From Arthrobacter sp. DNA4 (GTDB taxonomy: Bacteria > Actinomycetota > Actinomycetes > Actinomycetales > Micrococcaceae), in NCBI RefSeq assembly GCF_024362385.1, contig NZ_CP101466.1:4402001-4466000 (forward strand): 64,000 nucleotides of DNA. The letters run 5' to 3'. The position numbers and the translations under genes were made by a program. The notes beneath the pieces are model-generated. The model was not told where the DNA came from. It ran no database searches and saw only the letters and a program-made list of their open reading frames with translations. The number at the start of each line of letters is the position of its first letter. Positions within the stretch are counted from its first letter, which is position 1. Shown here piece after piece: positions 17,095 to 25,773 of this stretch.

Positions 17095-17781
17095 ATGATG
17101 CAGGAACTCGGCGTGGTCCACACCAATATCACCCGCGCCGGGGAAGACGCCGTCAAGGCCCTCTCCGCGTTCGGCGTCAGCACTGTGCATGAGGCCATGG
17201 GCCGCCTGGGGCTCATGCGTCCCTATATCCGCCCCGTCTACCCCGGTGCCGCCCTGTGCGGTACCGCTGTCACCGTCCTGCTCCAGCCCGGCGACAACTG
17301 GATGCTCCATGTCGCAGCCGAACAGCTCCGGCCCGGAGACGTGGTGGTGGCAGGGTGCACCACGGAATGCGAGGACGGCTTCTTCGGCGAATTGCTGGCC
17401 ACGTCACTCCGGGCACAGGGCGCAGCCGGCCTGGTCATCGACGGTGGCTGCCGCGACGTCGCAGCACTCCAGGCCATGGACTTTCCCGTTTTCAGCCGCG
17501 CCATCAATTCCAAAGGCACCGTGAAAGCAACGCTCGGATCCGTGAACGTCCCGGTGGTCTGTGCCAACGCGCTGGTCACCCCGGGGGACGTGGTGATTGC
17601 CGACGTCGACGGCGTCGTGGTGGTGCCTGCCGCCCGTGCCGCCGAGGTAGCGGCAGCCGCCATGAAACGCGAAGAGAACGAAGAAGCCAAGCGCGGGCGC
17701 TTCGCAGCAGGAGAGCTGGGCCTGGACATCTACAACATGCGCGGACCGCTTGAAGCGGCGGGGCTGCGGTACGTGGACTAA
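17095..17781 (+). CDS. ligK: 4-carboxy-4-hydroxy-2-oxoadipate (CHA) aldolase
   Basis: 228 aa, RraA-fold class II pyruvate aldolase (LigK/ProA/GalC family). It would split CHA into pyruvate and oxaloacetate, the last step after LigJ. Motifs are STVHEAMGRLG near the N-terminus, AGCTTECEDGFFGELLA, and IDGGCRDVAAL with the Arg-Asp pair used in catalysis. Two adjacent ATGs (17095 and 17098) follow GGAAGGAACA; either could be used. It lies 19 bp after ligJ, so the two are one operon. Confidence 0.9.
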   Translation: MMQELGVVHTNITRAGEDAVKALSAFGVSTVHEAMGRLGLMRPYIRPVYPGAALCGTAVTVLLQPGDNWMLHVAAEQLRPGDVVVAGCTTECEDGFFGELLATSLRAQGAAGLVIDGGCRDVAALQAMDFPVFSRAINSKGTVKATLGSVNVPVVCANALVTPGDVVIADVDGVVVVPAARAAEVAAAAMKREENEEAKRGRFAAGELGLDIYNMRGPLEAAGLRYVD

Positions 17782-17809
17782 CTGCTGCGTGGACCAGGAG
17801 CTTCGAGGG

Positions 17810-18622
17810 CTAAACGGCGCGGACGGCAGGACCGCCGTAATCGAGTGCAATGCGCCGCGCAGCCTCGGTCAACTGCGGCAGGACCGTTGCCTCGATGTCC
17901 CGGGCCGCTGCCCGGTGTGTCTGCAGGGACACGTTGGCAGCAGCAACGACCTCGTTTCCGCGGCGGACCGGGACGGCCACACCGCGCAGGCCCTCCTCGA
18001 GTTCCTGGGAGACCATGGACCAGCCCCTGGCCCGCGCCGCTTCCACCTCTGCCCTGAGGTCCTCCACGCTGCCGATTGAGCGGTCGGTAAAACGGCGCAG
18101 CTGGACCGACCGGAGGTACTCCTCCAGCTGTGGACCAGGCAGCCCGGCAAGCAGGACCCGGCCCATCGAGGTTGCCCACGCCGGGAAGCGGGTGCCGACG
18201 GTGATGGAAACGCTGAGCAGCCCCGGAGACGGCACGCAGGCCACGTAGACCACGTCGCCGCCGTCGAGGACGCACAGGGCTGTTGTTTCATTGAGCTCCG
18301 CAGCCAGGTCCCTGAGATGGGGCTCGGCAACCCTGGGCAAGGTCAGGCCCGCAAGGTAGGAACGGCCGACGTCCAGGGACCGGGCCGTGAGTTCGAAGGC
18401 CGGCCCCTCGGCGCGGATGTACCCAAGGTCCGCCAGGGTCAGCAGGAAGCGGCGGGCGGAGGCACGGGTCATGTCCGTCCGGGCTGCAACCTGCGACACG
18501 GTCAGCCGGGGCTGGTCCGGAGTGAAAGCGAGCAGGACGTCGAATGCCTTCTCAACCGACTTCACGAAGTAGGCTGCCTGCTCCTCCATTGACGTTGCTG
18601 TTCCTCTCTGAACGGTTGGCAC
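17810..18622 (-). CDS. IclR family regulator, PcaR-like
   Basis: 270 aa. The winged HTH (LTVSQVAARTDMTRASARRFLLTL) is followed by an IclR effector domain with the PcaR-like segment VSITVGTRFPAWATSMGRVLLAG and the late motif VAVPVRRGNEVVAAANVSLQ. This branch (PcaR, PcaU, CatR-like) responds to protocatechuate-pathway intermediates. It lies downstream of a shikimate dehydrogenase gene on the same strand and converges on ligK. It may regulate the shikimate dehydrogenase/transporter pair. Confidence 0.88.
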   Translation of the reverse strand: MPTVQRGTATSMEEQAAYFVKSVEKAFDVLLAFTPDQPRLTVSQVAARTDMTRASARRFLLTLADLGYIRAEGPAFELTARSLDVGRSYLAGLTLPRVAEPHLRDLAAELNETTALCVLDGGDVVYVACVPSPGLLSVSITVGTRFPAWATSMGRVLLAGLPGPQLEEYLRSVQLRRFTDRSIGSVEDLRAEVEAARARGWSMVSQELEEGLRGVAVPVRRGNEVVAAANVSLQTHRAAARDIEATVLPQLTEAARRIALDYGGPAVRAV

Positions 18623-18684
18623 ACCTGCGCCGGCCTCCCGGCCTGCGGTGCCTGTTCGATCTTATCGTTCGGCGCGTCCGCCTT

Positions 18685-19524
18685 TCAGTGCTTTTTCCGG
18701 AGGGCTCCCAGGGTTTGCCGCAGCAACTCGCAGGCCCGGCCGCCCAGGCCAAGAAGGGGCACCATGGCCACGGCTTGCTCACGAAGGTGGTCCCACCCAT
18801 CGATGCACCGGACTCCCAACTCCATGGCCCGCTCCACGCTGGCAGTGGCGTGGCCGGCGTAGACATAGTCGTAGAGCACAGCATCGGGGGCCAGCCGGGC
18901 GCCGCCCCAGACCGGACCGTCGGTGGCCTTTTTCCCGACGGGTGTCGCATTGACAATCAGGGATGCCCCGGGCGCCAGGTCCTGCGCCTCCTGCCAGGTG
19001 ACGGCCTGCGCCTCGATGCCGAAGCCGTTGGCCAGGTCCAGCAACTCCTCCGACGCATGGGGATCGCGGTCCGCAATGGACACTCTTCCCAGGTTGTCCT
19101 TGAGCGCGATCAAGGCTGCCCGGGCTGCTCCCCCGGCGCCCAGCAACACCGCGTGCCGCTGGTACCGGCCCTCCAGCAGGACGCCCACGGCGGTAACGTC
19201 CGTGTTGTGCCCTGCCAGGCGGCGGCCCTGCTGTACCAACAGGTTGCAGGCACCGCTGAGCAGGACGGGCCCGGTGGCTTCATCAGCAGTTTCCGCGGCC
19301 CAGTGCTTGTGCGGCATGGTCACGTTTGCCGCCACGATGTCCGGTTCCATGAGCCTGCGCCGGACGGCGCCAAGATCGGCGTCCGGCGCCACATCCCAAG
19401 CCTCATATGTCCACCCGCTGCCGAGTTCCTGCAGAACCGGATTCCAAAGGCCGGGAGACATGGCCTGTGAGGCGGCGGAACCGATCAGGACCAGCCGGGA
19501 TGCCTGCCCGCGTGGTTCGGCCAT
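18685..19524 (-). CDS. Shikimate dehydrogenase-family protein (first paralogue)
   Basis: 279 aa. The AroE pattern is present: ASQAMSPGLWNP (substrate Ser), NVTMPHKHWA (catalytic Lys), AGHNTD (catalytic Asp), and the NAD(P) motif LLGAGGAARAALIAL. Its divergent MHS transporter and the local pca genes argue for a catabolic quinate/shikimate role rather than biosynthesis. A second paralogue lies at 30594-31475. The two differ clearly in sequence, so this one may act on a different cyclitol acid. Confidence 0.85.
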   Translation of the reverse strand: MAEPRGQASRLVLIGSAASQAMSPGLWNPVLQELGSGWTYEAWDVAPDADLGAVRRRLMEPDIVAANVTMPHKHWAAETADEATGPVLLSGACNLLVQQGRRLAGHNTDVTAVGVLLEGRYQRHAVLLGAGGAARAALIALKDNLGRVSIADRDPHASEELLDLANGFGIEAQAVTWQEAQDLAPGASLIVNATPVGKKATDGPVWGGARLAPDAVLYDYVYAGHATASVERAMELGVRCIDGWDHLREQAVAMVPLLGLGGRACELLRQTLGALRKKH

Positions 19525-19659
19525 GATGCACCTTTCCTTTTGCCGTTGTGATTGGCGTCACCGCCTAGTATCCTCTTTCTAGGCGCATTCCGCACACCTG
19601 TTCGCATTGCGTACAAATAATGACAGATCCCCACCTTCAGCGTGGAAGGGAACCCCACC

Positions 19660-20997
19660 ATGACCCACATCGCAGCAGGAGCCCAGGCCCAGTCAACGCC
19701 TGAAGCACAACGCCAGCTCAAGCGCGCCCGGAAAGCCGCGCTGGCTGCCTTCCTTGGCGGCGCCCTGGAGTACTACGACTTCTTCATCTACGCCACCGCC
19801 GCGTCGCTGGTGTTCTCGAAGATCTTCTTCCCGGCCGGCGATCCCACGGTGGCCCTCATCGCCTCCTTCGCCACATTCGGCGTCGCCTACGTCGCACGGC
19901 CCTTCGGAGCCGTGGTGTTCGGACACCTCGGTGACAAGATCGGGCGCAAGAACACCCTGGTGCTCACCCTGGTGCTCATGGGCAGTGCCACGTTCCTGAT
20001 CGGCGCCCTGCCCGACTTCAACGCAGCCGGCTACTGGGCCCCGGCACTGCTGGTGGTGCTGCGCCTGATGCAGGGCCTGTCCGCCGGAGCGGAAACCGCA
20101 GGCGCTTCCGCACTGTCCACGGAGGAAGCACCCGAAGGCCGCCGCGGTTACTTCGCCAGCTTCGCCATGAGCGGCATCTCCGCCGGCATCGTGCTGGCAT
20201 CCCTGGCCTTCCTGCCCGTGGCCGCCATGAGCGAGGCGGACCGCCTCGCCTGGGGCTGGCGGATCCCGTTCTGGCTCTCCCTGGTGGTCCTGATCGTCGC
20301 CTACCTGGTCCGCCGCTCGCTGGAGGAGCCGGAGGTCTTTGAGGAAAAGCATGACCACGGGGAACTGGTGAAGCTCCCCTTCGCCAAGATGTTCCAGACG
20401 CACCCGGCCCAGTTCTTCCAGGTGGCGCTGATGTCCTTCGAGACCGTCACCAACACGTTCATGCAGTCCTTCGGCCTGGCCTATGCGGTCTCGGTGGGTG
20501 TGCCCGCGTCCACCATGCTCTGGGTCAGCATCCTGGGCAATGTCCTGGCGATCGCCAGCCAGCCACTGATGGCCCGATGGTCCGACAGCTTTGGCCGGCG
20601 TCCCATCTTCATCGGCGGTGTGCTCGGTTCCGGGGCCATGATCTTTGTCTACTTCTGGGTGATCTCCACCGGAAACATCCCCATGATCTTCCTGACCAGC
20701 ACGCTGATCACCGCCGGCACCTATGCCATGTCCAACGCCATCTACCCGGCCTGGTTCTCCGAGCTCTTCAACGTCAAGGTCCGGTACTCCGGCATGGCGA
20801 TCGGACTCCAGGTCGGCATCCTGTGCGCCGGGTTCACCCCGTTGCTCGGCACCGCCCTGGTGGGTGCGGACAAGGCAAACTGGGGACCGGCCGCCTGGAT
20901 CGTGGCAGGTTCCTCCATCCTCGCGGTAGCAGGTGCCTGGTGGGCGCGCGAGACCGCCAAGACCCCGCTCCGGGAGCTGGGCAACCACGTGAAGTAG
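19660..20997 (+). CDS. MHS-family MFS transporter (shikimate/aromatic acid type), first copy
   Basis: 445 aa from the ATG at 19660 (GGAAGGG upstream; an in-frame GTG at 19642 is less likely). Twelve membrane segments. The start AAFLGGALEYYDFFIYATAA and GHLGDKIGRKNTLVLTLVLMG are hallmarks of the metabolite:H+ symporter family (ShiA, KgtP, ProP). It is divergent from the shikimate dehydrogenase gene, so shikimate, quinate or a similar acid is the likely cargo. The 3' end has a strong bidirectional terminator. Confidence 0.87.
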   Translation: MTHIAAGAQAQSTPEAQRQLKRARKAALAAFLGGALEYYDFFIYATAASLVFSKIFFPAGDPTVALIASFATFGVAYVARPFGAVVFGHLGDKIGRKNTLVLTLVLMGSATFLIGALPDFNAAGYWAPALLVVLRLMQGLSAGAETAGASALSTEEAPEGRRGYFASFAMSGISAGIVLASLAFLPVAAMSEADRLAWGWRIPFWLSLVVLIVAYLVRRSLEEPEVFEEKHDHGELVKLPFAKMFQTHPAQFFQVALMSFETVTNTFMQSFGLAYAVSVGVPASTMLWVSILGNVLAIASQPLMARWSDSFGRRPIFIGGVLGSGAMIFVYFWVISTGNIPMIFLTSTLITAGTYAMSNAIYPAWFSELFNVKVRYSGMAIGLQVGILCAGFTPLLGTALVGADKANWGPAAWIVAGSSILAVAGAWWARETAKTPLRELGNHVK

Positions 20998-21020
20998 CGG
21001 CCTTCGCGGCCATCCGGAAA

Positions 21021-21069
21021 AACTGAAGAGGACGACGGCGGGAAGCACCCGCCGTCGTCCTCTTCAGTT
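21021..21069. terminator. Bidirectional hairpin between convergent genes
   Basis: A perfect 22-bp inverted repeat (arms 21021-21042 and 21048-21069, beginning AACTGAAGAGG) encloses the 5-nt loop AAGCA. It lies between the MHS transporter stop and the IclR stop. The outer AACT/AGTT ends give only short A/T tracts, so it may act as a stable roadblock more than a classical U-tract terminator. Confidence 0.8.
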
Positions 21070-21084
21070 AAGCTCCGGGTAAGG

Positions 21085-21906
21085 TCAGCCGCGGGCAGTG
21101 AGGTCCGCGGAGATGAGCTTGGCCGTGGCCACGATCTCCTGCGCCACGGACGCCAGGTACGCCTGCGGGTCCGGCTTCGCCTCCACGGACTGGGCCTGCA
21201 GCGACACGTTTACTGCCGCCACCACCTTGGCCCCGTCATAGACCGGGGCGGCCACGGACATGAGGCCAAGCTCCAGCTCCTGGTCCAGCAGGCACCAGCC
21301 CTGCGCCCGGACGGTTTCCAGGACCTTCAGCAGCTCCGGGACGGTGCCCAGGGCGCGGGGGGTGAGCGGTTTGACGTCGGTGGCCGCCAGGCAGGCCTTG
21401 AGGTCCGCCGGCGGCAGGTAGGCAAGCAGCACCCGGCCCATCGACGTCGCATAGGCCGGGAACCGGGTGCCCACCGTTATGCCGACGGTCATGATCCGGC
21501 GGCTGGTCACCCGCGCGATGTAGGCGATATCCGTGCCGTCCAGCACGGCCGCGGACGTGGATTCCCCCAGTTTGAGGGACAGCTCCTCCAGGTGCGGCTG
21601 CGCCAGCTGCGGCAGCGACAGCCCCGAAAGGTAGGCGTATCCCAGCTGGAGGACCTTGGCCGTGAGCGCGAATGTCTTGCCGTCGGTCCGCACGTAGCCG
21701 AGCTCCACCAGGGTGTGCAGGAAACGGCGGGCCGTAGCCCGTGTGAGGTTGGTGCGCGAGGCCACCTCGGTGAGCGTCATGACCGGACGCTCGGCGTCGA
21801 AGGCGCGGATCACCGCCAGGCCCCGGGCCAGCGACTGGACGTACTGGTCGCTGGCCTGCGGGGCGGCCTGGGTATCTGTGCCTGCGGCGTCAATCATGGT
21901 TACCAA
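21085..21906 (-). CDS. pcaR: IclR family regulator, PcaR-like, last gene of the pca operon
   Basis: 273 aa (an alternative ATG lies at 21897). The winged HTH (MTLTEVASRTNLTRATARRFLHTLVELGYV) and effector domain (MTVGITVGTRFPAYATSMGRVLLAYLP; VSVAAPV-like LMSVAAPVYDGAKVVAAVNVS) are close in pattern to PcaR. It starts 26 bp after pcaJ, so it is probably co-transcribed with the ortho-cleavage genes. It is the best candidate for their protocatechuate/3-oxoadipate-responsive regulator. Confidence 0.88.
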   Translation of the reverse strand: MVTMIDAAGTDTQAAPQASDQYVQSLARGLAVIRAFDAERPVMTLTEVASRTNLTRATARRFLHTLVELGYVRTDGKTFALTAKVLQLGYAYLSGLSLPQLAQPHLEELSLKLGESTSAAVLDGTDIAYIARVTSRRIMTVGITVGTRFPAYATSMGRVLLAYLPPADLKACLAATDVKPLTPRALGTVPELLKVLETVRAQGWCLLDQELELGLMSVAAPVYDGAKVVAAVNVSLQAQSVEAKPDPQAYLASVAQEIVATAKLISADLTARG

Positions 21907-21932
21907 TCCTAGGTGCGGTGACGGGCGCAGGC

Positions 21933-22619
21933 TTATGCGGCGGCGGGCGTGGCCTTCAGCGGGACGGGCACCAGGTCCTGGAGTTCCTCGAGGGTACAGC
22001 CGAAGGTCTCACGGACGGTGACGCCGTCCGGGCCGATGAGGAAGACGGCCTTGTCCGTGTAGACGCGGGTGACGCAGCCGACGCCGGTGACCGGGTAGGT
22101 GCAGGCGTCCACGATCTTCGAGGCGCCCTCGCGGGTCAGGAGGGTCATCATCACGAAGACGTCCTTGGCGCCGGTGGCCAGGTCCATGGCGCCGCCGACG
22201 GCGGGAATCGCACCGGGTGCCCCGGTGTGCCAGTTGGCGAGGTCACCGGTGGCGGAGACCTGGAAGGCGCCCAGGACGCAGATGTCCAGGTGCCCGCCGC
22301 GCATGATGGCGAACGAGTCCGCGTGGTGGAAGTAGGACGCACCCGGGAGTTCGGTGACGGGGATCTTGCCGGCGTTGATGAGGTCCTCGTCGATCTCCTC
22401 GCCCTTGGCTTCCGGGCCCATGCCCAGCATCCCGTTCTCCGTGTGGAGGGTGATGTTCTGTTCCTCAGTGAGGTAGTTGGACACCAGGGTGGGCTGGCCG
22501 ATGCCAAGGTTCACGAAGGACCCGGGTGCGATGTCCCTGGCCACCAGCCGGGCCAGGTCGTCGCGGCCCAGCGGCGTCGCCGAGGTCTGGAGGGACTTTT
22601 CGTTGGACTGCACGCTCAT
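21933..22619 (-). CDS. pcaJ: 3-oxoadipate CoA-transferase subunit B
   Basis: 228 aa from the ATG at 22619, one base after the pcaI stop. Family I CoA-transferase beta subunit: FVNLGIGQPTLVSNYL near the start, then the catalytic-Glu motif HTENGMLGMG, later GGAMDLATGAKDVFVMM. With PcaI it moves CoA from succinyl-CoA to 3-oxoadipate. An in-frame extension upstream overlaps pcaI and was rejected. Confidence 0.95.
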   Translation of the reverse strand: MSVQSNEKSLQTSATPLGRDDLARLVARDIAPGSFVNLGIGQPTLVSNYLTEEQNITLHTENGMLGMGPEAKGEEIDEDLINAGKIPVTELPGASYFHHADSFAIMRGGHLDICVLGAFQVSATGDLANWHTGAPGAIPAVGGAMDLATGAKDVFVMMTLLTREGASKIVDACTYPVTGVGCVTRVYTDKAVFLIGPDGVTVRETFGCTLEELQDLVPVPLKATPAAA

Positions 22620-22620
22620 G

Positions 22621-23310
22621 TCAGGCCGCCTTTTCTGCTGTGCTGCCGCTGCCGGCAACTTTGACGATGCTGTTGACGTAGATGCCCGGGGTGACCACGT
22701 TCTCCGGGTCCAGCCCGCCGGTCGGCACGATGTCGGACACCTGGACGATGGTCTGCTTCGCGGCCGCTGCCATGATGGGGCCAAAGTTCCGGGCGGTCTT
22801 GCGGTAGACCAGGTTGCCCTTGCCGTCCGCCTTGAGGGCCTTGATCAGGGCGACGTCGGCGTGGATCGGGGTTTCGAAGACCTGCCATTTGCCGTCCAGG
22901 AAGCGGGTTTCCTTGCCCTCGGCGAGCATGGTGCCGTAGCCGGTGGGGGTGAAGAACCCGCCGATGCCGGCCCCTGCGGCGCGGATGCGTTCGGCGAGGT
23001 TGCCCTGCGGCACCAGCTCGAGCTCGATCTCGCCGGCCTTGTACTTGGCGTCGAAGTGCCAGGAATCGGACTGCCGCGGGAACGAGCAGATCATTTTCTT
23101 CACCCGGCCCTCCTTGATCAGCAGGGCCAGGCCCTGGTCGCCCTGGCCGGCGTTGTTGTTCACCACGGTCAGGCCGGTGGCGCCGCATTCCAGCAGCGCG
23201 TCGATCAGTTCGAAGGGCTGGCCGGCGTTGCCGAACCCGCCGATCATCACGGTGGAGCCGTCCTTGATGCCGGCAACGGCGTCCTGGACCGAATCTACGA
23301 AGTTCAGCAT
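22621..23310 (-). CDS. pcaI: 3-oxoadipate CoA-transferase subunit A
   Basis: 229 aa. It has the alpha-subunit CoA-binding glycine motif MIGGFGNAGQP (residues about 22-32), then VVNNNAGQGDQGLALLI and GGFFTPTGYGTMLAEGKE. Its ATG shares one base with the pcaF stop (TAATG). It forms the CoA-transferase with PcaJ, giving 3-oxoadipyl-CoA for PcaF. Confidence 0.95.
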   Translation of the reverse strand: MLNFVDSVQDAVAGIKDGSTVMIGGFGNAGQPFELIDALLECGATGLTVVNNNAGQGDQGLALLIKEGRVKKMICSFPRQSDSWHFDAKYKAGEIELELVPQGNLAERIRAAGAGIGGFFTPTGYGTMLAEGKETRFLDGKWQVFETPIHADVALIKALKADGKGNLVYRKTARNFGPIMAAAAKQTIVQVSDIVPTGGLDPENVVTPGIYVNSIVKVAGSGSTAEKAA

Positions 23311-24509
23311 TACTGGTCCTTTCCAGCGGTGACGTTTTCGAGCACGACGGCCAGGCCCTGGCCCACGCCGATGCAGATGGCAGCGACGCCCCAGCGTTCG
23401 CCGGAGGCCTGCAGGGACCGGGCCAGGGTGCCCAGGATCCGGGTCCCGGAAGCACCCAGGGGGTGTCCCATGGCGATGGCGCCGCCGTGCCGGTTCACGA
23501 TTGAGTGGTCAATACCCCAGGCGTTGATGCAGGCCAGGGACTGCGCGGCGAAGGCTTCGTTAAGTTCGACGGCGCCCACCTGGTCCCAGCCGATACCCGC
23601 CTTTTCGAGGGCTTTGTTCGCGGCCTCGACGGGGGCGTAGCCGAAGTACTGCGGATCGTTGGCGTGCGCGCCACGCCCGGCGATGCGGGCCAGCGGGTCC
23701 AGCCCCAGCAGCCCGGCGGCCGCCTCGGAGCCCACCCATGCCGCGGAGGCGCCGTCGGACAATGGTGACGCGTTGCCCGCGGTGACCGTGCCGTTCTCTG
23801 CCCGGAACACGGTCTTGAGCCCGCCGAGCTTCTCCGCCGAAGAACCCGCCCGGATGCCTTCATCGCGGACCAGGTCCGTTCCCGGCACGGGGGCGACGAG
23901 GTTGTCGTAGAAGCCCTCGTCCCAGGCGGCGGCGGACAGGTTGTGCGAGGCGGCGGCGAACTCGTCCTGCGCCTCCCGGGTCACGCCGTACTTTTCGCGG
24001 AGGCGCTCGGTGGCCTCGCCCAGGGAGATGGTCCACTCCTTGGGCATGGCCTTGTTCACCAGGCGCCAGCCCAGCGTGGTGGACGCCAGGGTCATGTCCC
24101 CGGCCGGATACGGCTTCTCCGTCTTGGGCAGCACCCAGGGCGCGCGGGACATCGACTCGGCGCCACCGACGAGCATCAGGTCCGCGTCGCCGGCGTTGAT
24201 CTGTCGGGAGGCGATGATCGCGGCATCCAGCGAGGAACCGCAGAGCCGGTTGACCGTGGTGCCCGGGATGGAGACCGGGAGCCCGGCCAGCAGGGTGCCC
24301 ATCCGGGCGATGTTGCGGTTCTCCTCACCGGCACCGTTGGCGTTGCCGAACACCACCTCATCGATCCGCTCGACATCGAGCCCCGGCGCCCGCTTCACGG
24401 ACTCCTTGATCACGTGCGCGGCAAGGTCGTCCGGACGGACGGCGGCGAGGCCGGAGCCGAACTTGCCGAAGGGGGTGCGCACGGCGTCGTACACAAAAGC
24501 CTGGTTCAT
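23310..24509 (-). CDS. pcaF: 3-oxoadipyl-CoA thiolase
   Basis: 399 aa thiolase. The acylation Cys lies in VNRLCGSSLDAA near residue 90, with the active-site His in NRHGGAIAMGHPLGASGTRI and the second Cys in CIGVGQGLA. The opening AFVYDAVRTPFGKFGSGLA is typical of PcaF. It cleaves 3-oxoadipyl-CoA to succinyl-CoA and acetyl-CoA. Its start overlaps the pcaC stop by 4 nt. Confidence 0.95.
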   Translation of the reverse strand: MNQAFVYDAVRTPFGKFGSGLAAVRPDDLAAHVIKESVKRAPGLDVERIDEVVFGNANGAGEENRNIARMGTLLAGLPVSIPGTTVNRLCGSSLDAAIIASRQINAGDADLMLVGGAESMSRAPWVLPKTEKPYPAGDMTLASTTLGWRLVNKAMPKEWTISLGEATERLREKYGVTREAQDEFAAASHNLSAAAWDEGFYDNLVAPVPGTDLVRDEGIRAGSSAEKLGGLKTVFRAENGTVTAGNASPLSDGASAAWVGSEAAAGLLGLDPLARIAGRGAHANDPQYFGYAPVEAANKALEKAGIGWDQVGAVELNEAFAAQSLACINAWGIDHSIVNRHGGAIAMGHPLGASGTRILGTLARSLQASGERWGVAAICIGVGQGLAVVLENVTAGKDQ

Positions 24510-24946
24510 CGGGTGGTGTCCATTTCTCGAAAGACCTGCTGGGCGGTCTTGAAGGCGGTGTTGGCGGAGGGGACTCCGCAGTAGATGGCTGTCTGCAGCA
24601 GGATTTCCTTGATCTCGTCCCTGCTAAGGCCGTTCCGGAGGGCGGCGCGGATGTGCATGGCCAACTCCTCCCAGTGGCCGTGCGCCACCATGGCGGTGAT
24701 GGTGACCGCGGAGCGCATCTGGCGGGTCAGGCCGGGCCGGGTCCAGATTCCGCCCCAGGCGATGCGGGTGATCATGTCCTGGAAGTCGTCGGTGAATTCA
24801 TCTTTGTTGGCGTTGGCCCGGTCCACGTGCGCGTCGCCCAGCACCTCGCGCCGGACCGCCATGCCGCCGTCGTAGATTTCCTGGCTGGTGGCGCCGGGCT
24901 GGACCACGCCGTGGCGTTGCGCTCCGTGGCGTTCAGCGCCGCTCAC
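24506..24946 (-). CDS. pcaC: 4-carboxymuconolactone decarboxylase
   Basis: 146 aa, a stand-alone PcaC rather than a PcaL fusion with PcaD. The CMD core is clear: GGMAVRREVLGDAHVDRA, FTDDFQDMITRIAWGGIWTRPGL, and the HxxxC-type helix pair AMVAHGHWEELAMH and LQTAIYCGVPSANTAF. It decarboxylates 4-carboxymuconolactone to 3-oxoadipate enol-lactone. Both ends overlap neighbours by 4 nt (ATGA). Confidence 0.94.
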   Translation of the reverse strand: MSGAERHGAQRHGVVQPGATSQEIYDGGMAVRREVLGDAHVDRANANKDEFTDDFQDMITRIAWGGIWTRPGLTRQMRSAVTITAMVAHGHWEELAMHIRAALRNGLSRDEIKEILLQTAIYCGVPSANTAFKTAQQVFREMDTTR

Positions 24947-25773
24947 TTGGCGGCCTGCCGTGATTCGGCCCAGGTGGCCAGGCTGCGCATCAGGTCCGCA
25001 ACGTGTGCCGGAGCTTCGGCTGGTGCCAGGTGCGAGATCCCCTCCACGGTCACCGCCGTCGCGGTGCCGCCGCCGGCGGTGATGCCCGCTGCCACTTCCT
25101 CGGCCATGGCGGGCGTGGCCACGCCGTCCAGGGACCCAGCAATGACCTGGGTGGGGACGGTGATGCTACCCAGCTCTTCCCGGACGTCGAAGGCGGCCAG
25201 CGCTTCGCAACAGAAGGCGTAGCTGAAGCGGTCGGCGTCGCGCAGGGCGTGCAGCAGCCGGCTGCTGAAATCGGGTTCCCGGTCCATGAAGCCCGGTGCG
25301 AACCAGCGCTCCGCGGACCCCTGGATCATGACGGGTGTGCCCTGGGTGCGGACGGTTTCGGCGCGCTCCAGCCAGGCTTCGGGGGTGCCGATCTTGGCGC
25401 CGCTGTTCTGCACGGAGAGGCTTTTCAGCCGTTCCCCGTGCTTGATGCCCAGCTGCAGGCCGACGGCGCCGCCCAGGGAGACCCCTGCGCAGTGGAAGTT
25501 TTCACCGGGGGCGATGGAGTCCACCAGGTCCACGACGGCGTCAGCGAGCGCGGCGACGTCGAACGCTTCGATGGCGGCGGGTGAGACGCCGTGTCCGGGA
25601 AGGTCCCAGGCCACCACGTCGTAATCGTTGCCGAGCAGGGACGCCACCCTGTTCCACAGGATCGACGAGGTGCCCAGGGAGGGCCCCACCACCATCAGGG
25701 GGTGGTCGCCCAGGGGACGTTGCGGGGACAGCAGTGCTGCCTTCAAAGCCGGCTTAGCCACGGTAAGCTCCAT
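24943..25773 (-). CDS. pcaD: 3-oxoadipate enol-lactonase
   Basis: 276 aa from the ATG at 25773, which lies inside the end of pcaB (20-nt overlap). Alpha/beta hydrolase: oxyanion segment VVGPSLGTSS, the nucleophile elbow CAGVSLGGAVGLQLG, Asp in VIAGSLDGVATP and His in GISHLAPAEAP. It opens 3-oxoadipate enol-lactone. The open frame continues upstream antiparallel to nothing useful and only reads pcaB in another frame, so the longer version was rejected. Confidence 0.94.
   Translation of the reverse strand: MELTVAKPALKAALLSPQRPLGDHPLMVVGPSLGTSSILWNRVASLLGNDYDVVAWDLPGHGVSPAAIEAFDVAALADAVVDLVDSIAPGENFHCAGVSLGGAVGLQLGIKHGERLKSLSVQNSGAKIGTPEAWLERAETVRTQGTPVMIQGSAERWFAPGFMDREPDFSSRLLHALRDADRFSYAFCCEALAAFDVREELGSITVPTQVIAGSLDGVATPAMAEEVAAGITAGGGTATAVTVEGISHLAPAEAPAHVADLMRSLATWAESRQAAK

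Noticed and set aside
19693..21048. Open frame of about 450 codons on the minus strand
   Set aside because: Antisense to the MHS transporter, and its upstream end runs through the transporter's terminator.
21021..21069. Perfect 22-bp inverted repeat as a mobile-element end
   Set aside because: Single copy, between two convergent stops, with a 5-nt loop; a terminator hairpin explains it.
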